Below, one piece after another: positions 62,040 through 64,000 of a stretch of DNA of 64,000 bases. Source of the stretch: Megamerina dolium (taxonomy: Eukaryota; Arthropoda; Insecta; Diptera; Megamerinidae); assembly GCA_963854835.1 (NCBI GenBank), contig OY978525.1, positions 31,395,253-31,459,252 of the forward strand. Reading direction: 5' to 3'. Position 1 is the first letter of the stretch; each line of letters opens with the position of its first letter. A model generated the notes under the pieces. It saw only the letters and a list, made by a program, of their open reading frames with translations, had not been told where the DNA came from and did not search any database. Position numbers and translations under genes: made by a program.

Positions 62040-63015
62040 GAAACATATATCCCACTCCAGGACTACTGCTGCAGAGAAAGTAATCTGTTTCTACTAGACT
62101 CCGAAGAATGGGTGGTATGATCAGGAGTGTCACGAAGCTACCGCAAAGAAAGTCGCCCTCTACAGAAAGACCCTGTGTGTAGGTGCTACGCGAGCTGTTA
62201 AGGAGCGGTACAGAGATAGAAGGAGTACGAAGAGACGTCTTTTCAGGCGCCAGAAGAGAGAACAAAAAATAGAGATGAATAGAGATGGAAACGAGACTCG
62301 AAAATTCATCCAGAAGATCAAACGCCTGAGTGGCGGTTTAAATCCCTGAGCCTCTTCATTTCATGACACAAATGGGAATCTGGTTACAGATGTCCAGAGT
62401 GTACTGAGCTTATGGACGGAACACTTATCCACGTTATTGAATGGTGACGTTTCGAACAATCCCCCCAATGAAGGCGATCTCCCGAACTCCCCAATCACGG
62501 CAGATGGTGTAGATGTTCCACCACCCGACCGTGGCGAGGTCAGAGAGGCCATTTCTAGGCTGAAGAAGAACAAAGCTGCAGGTGCTGATGGCCTGTCTGG
62601 CGAGTTGTTTAAGACCGTAGGCGATGAGCACACTAGATTTTCACACTGTGCCAAATCCTGAAAAAGTCCCCAGAAAAACAGATAAAAACACATTATCAAT
62701 TTGTTGACTATAAAGCATCTTTCGACAGTCTGCTAAAGCTTTCCCTCAACAACGTCTGAGTTCAGTATTCTGCGAAGCTTACTCGTCTTTCCCGATTGAC
62801 ACTGTATAAGTCTCGTTATTCAGTGAAAATTGAGAAGGGTCTCACCCCGCTGTTTAATATCGAACAGCATTTCAGACAAAGTGATTCATTATCGTGCGAA
62901 TACTTCAATCAATTCAATTATTAAGAATATAATAGGCTCTGATCTACGACCTAATGGCACTATCTTCGACAAAAATGTTCTTCATACTGTTTGCATATGC
63001 CGATGATAATGACCG
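62040..63015 (+). pseudogene. Non-LTR retrotransposon reverse transcriptase remnant
   Basis: Plus-strand pieces in shifting frames, in order: WYDQECHEATAKKVALYRKT and AVKERYRDRRSTKRRLFRRQ (the linker between endonuclease and RT), SSFHDTNGNLVTDVQSVLSL, then RLKKNKAAGADGLSGELFK (62548-62613, RT motif). These are followed by FVDYKASFDS near 62700 (catalytic motif A), HFRQSDSLSCEYFN, and YADD near 62997-63008 (motif C). Frameshifts and stops separate them, and the 3' part after YADD is lost. It would have encoded the enzyme that copies the element's RNA into DNA at the target site. Confidence 0.8.
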
Positions 63016-63237
63016 ATGATGGATGAATATTAAAGTGGATCACTCCCCATACAAAAAAAGTGTCAAAATTTGTCCCCTAGATTGAAAGATTATGTTGAAA
63101 CATTCTCGAGACAAAAAAAAAGGATTTCTTCTTAACCCTTTTAGAATCGCCAACAAATTTGTTTTATCATAGCACAAATGCTGATTATGCAACTTTTAAA
63201 AATGACAGCTCGTTAAACAACTTACTTTCAGCTCTTA

Positions 63238-63764
63238 TAGCCTAGACAGACGGCAGCCTAATTCCGGATTACCGAGTTAATTCGAATTAACTCGGGCATT
63301 AACTGCAGCTCATCCACATTAATTCTATGAGTTAATTCTCAAAATAAAAGAGGATTAGGGCAATTTGATATAGCAACACTGCTGAAAATTGTATATTGTG
63401 AATTTTTCTCGATCCATTTTACAAAATATTAGGCGTGTTCGCTAACAACAAACTTTCAACAATTGTTAATAGTTTTCACATGAAAAGCGTTGGCGAACAA
63501 ATAAATTCAGCTGTCAATTACGTACGGTGAATATCAATTTACAAGTTTCTGATAGTTTTCAGTTCACGTACTTCTTGTAGATTTTTTCATATCGAGAGTG
63601 ACAGATGACAAAAATTGATAGTGATAGTAATGTAAGTGGACAGACCTAATAAAAGAGCAATCAGCCGTTTAGTTAATCCGCAATACTGCCGTCTGTCAGG
63701 TTATTATTTTATTCGGATTAAGTTAGCCGGTAATCCGGAATTAGGCTGCCGTCTGTCTAGGCTA
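63238..63764. mobile_element. MITE with perfect 37-bp inverted repeats and TTA target duplication
   Basis: It begins TAGCCTAGACAGACGGCAGC at 63238. Positions 63238-63274 are the exact inverse of 63728-63764. TTA flanks both sides (63235-63237 and 63765-63767). The element is 527 bp with no coding sequence. Just inside the left repeat is a 24-bp perfect palindrome (63272-63295). A 3-bp TTA (TWA) duplication is characteristic of PIF/Harbinger transposons, so a non-autonomous member is likely. Confidence 0.82.
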
Positions 63765-63767
63765 TTA

Positions 63768-64000
63768 GATGCCTTTCCTTCTGTTAAACAAAAACTATTG
63801 AATCTATTGAATTTCTATTTCTCATCGTACTATATTTTCCTAGACAACACAATACAAATACCCTAAATGGCGATCCAAGTGGATGCATTTAAGTATGTTT
63901 TTTAATGCAACCAACTTCACATGACAGAATATATTTGTACACCTATTAAATTAATTTCAACTCCCATGAGTAAAAAAAAGCAAATAATAATAATATTAAT
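63768..64000. other. Right edge, no feature recognised
   Basis: AT-rich sequence. I see no gene or repeat in it. Confidence 0.5.

Noticed and set aside
1..64000. A new multi-gene system such as a defence or biosynthetic cluster
   Set aside because: Only two unrelated host genes are present, 13 kb apart and on opposite strands, in repeat-rich DNA. Nothing indicates a functional cluster.

Overview
This is one 64 kb stretch of an AT-rich insect genome, most likely a higher dipteran and plausibly a tephritid fruit fly. Three things point that way: an insect-type gustatory receptor, GT-AG introns of 17 and 27 kb, and many degraded mariner copies, one with the DD41D spacing known from the tephritid rosa subfamily. 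Only two host genes are supported. Everything was read by eye with no database search, so gene and element names rest on motif recognition.

Gene 1 (plus strand, enters from the left edge, ends near 46.5-47.4 kb) encodes a single-pass leucine-rich-repeat (LRR) membrane protein. Three exons are visible: 1-459, 17709-17869 and 45265-46528. The splice phases agree (phase 0, then phase 2), and the LRR spacing runs unbroken across both junctions. The last exon carries the final LRRs, a C-terminal cysteine cap with a long insert, one transmembrane helix, and a Gly/His-rich cytoplasmic tail with a conserved-looking end. The frame ends at TGA followed by C, then stays open for another 60 codons to a TAA. 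This is a candidate for stop-codon read-through and is the most interesting observation here.

Gene 2 (minus strand, 59562-60837) is a gustatory receptor. The main frame stops just before the last membrane segment. The missing C-terminus is present immediately downstream in another frame, so a one-base insertion, real or an assembly error, has split it.

The rest, including both introns (460-17708 and 17870-45264), is transposable-element and repeat sequence. It includes at least seven mariner relics of several lineages (two with intact terminal inverted repeats and deleted centres), a tRNA-derived SINE family, non-LTR retrotransposon (LINE) fragments, and two MITEs flanked by TTAA. There is also one MITE flanked by TTA with perfect 37-bp terminal repeats, a roughly 175-bp fold-back repeat in two copies, and two 1.6-kb DINE/Helentron-like elements 7.3 kb apart. 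Several arrays repeat every ~150 bp around a shared CCATACAAAA core, and a ~36-bp minisatellite lies near 56 kb. Long intervals hold no recognisable gene. I found no tRNA, rRNA or CRISPR, and no prokaryote-type operon.
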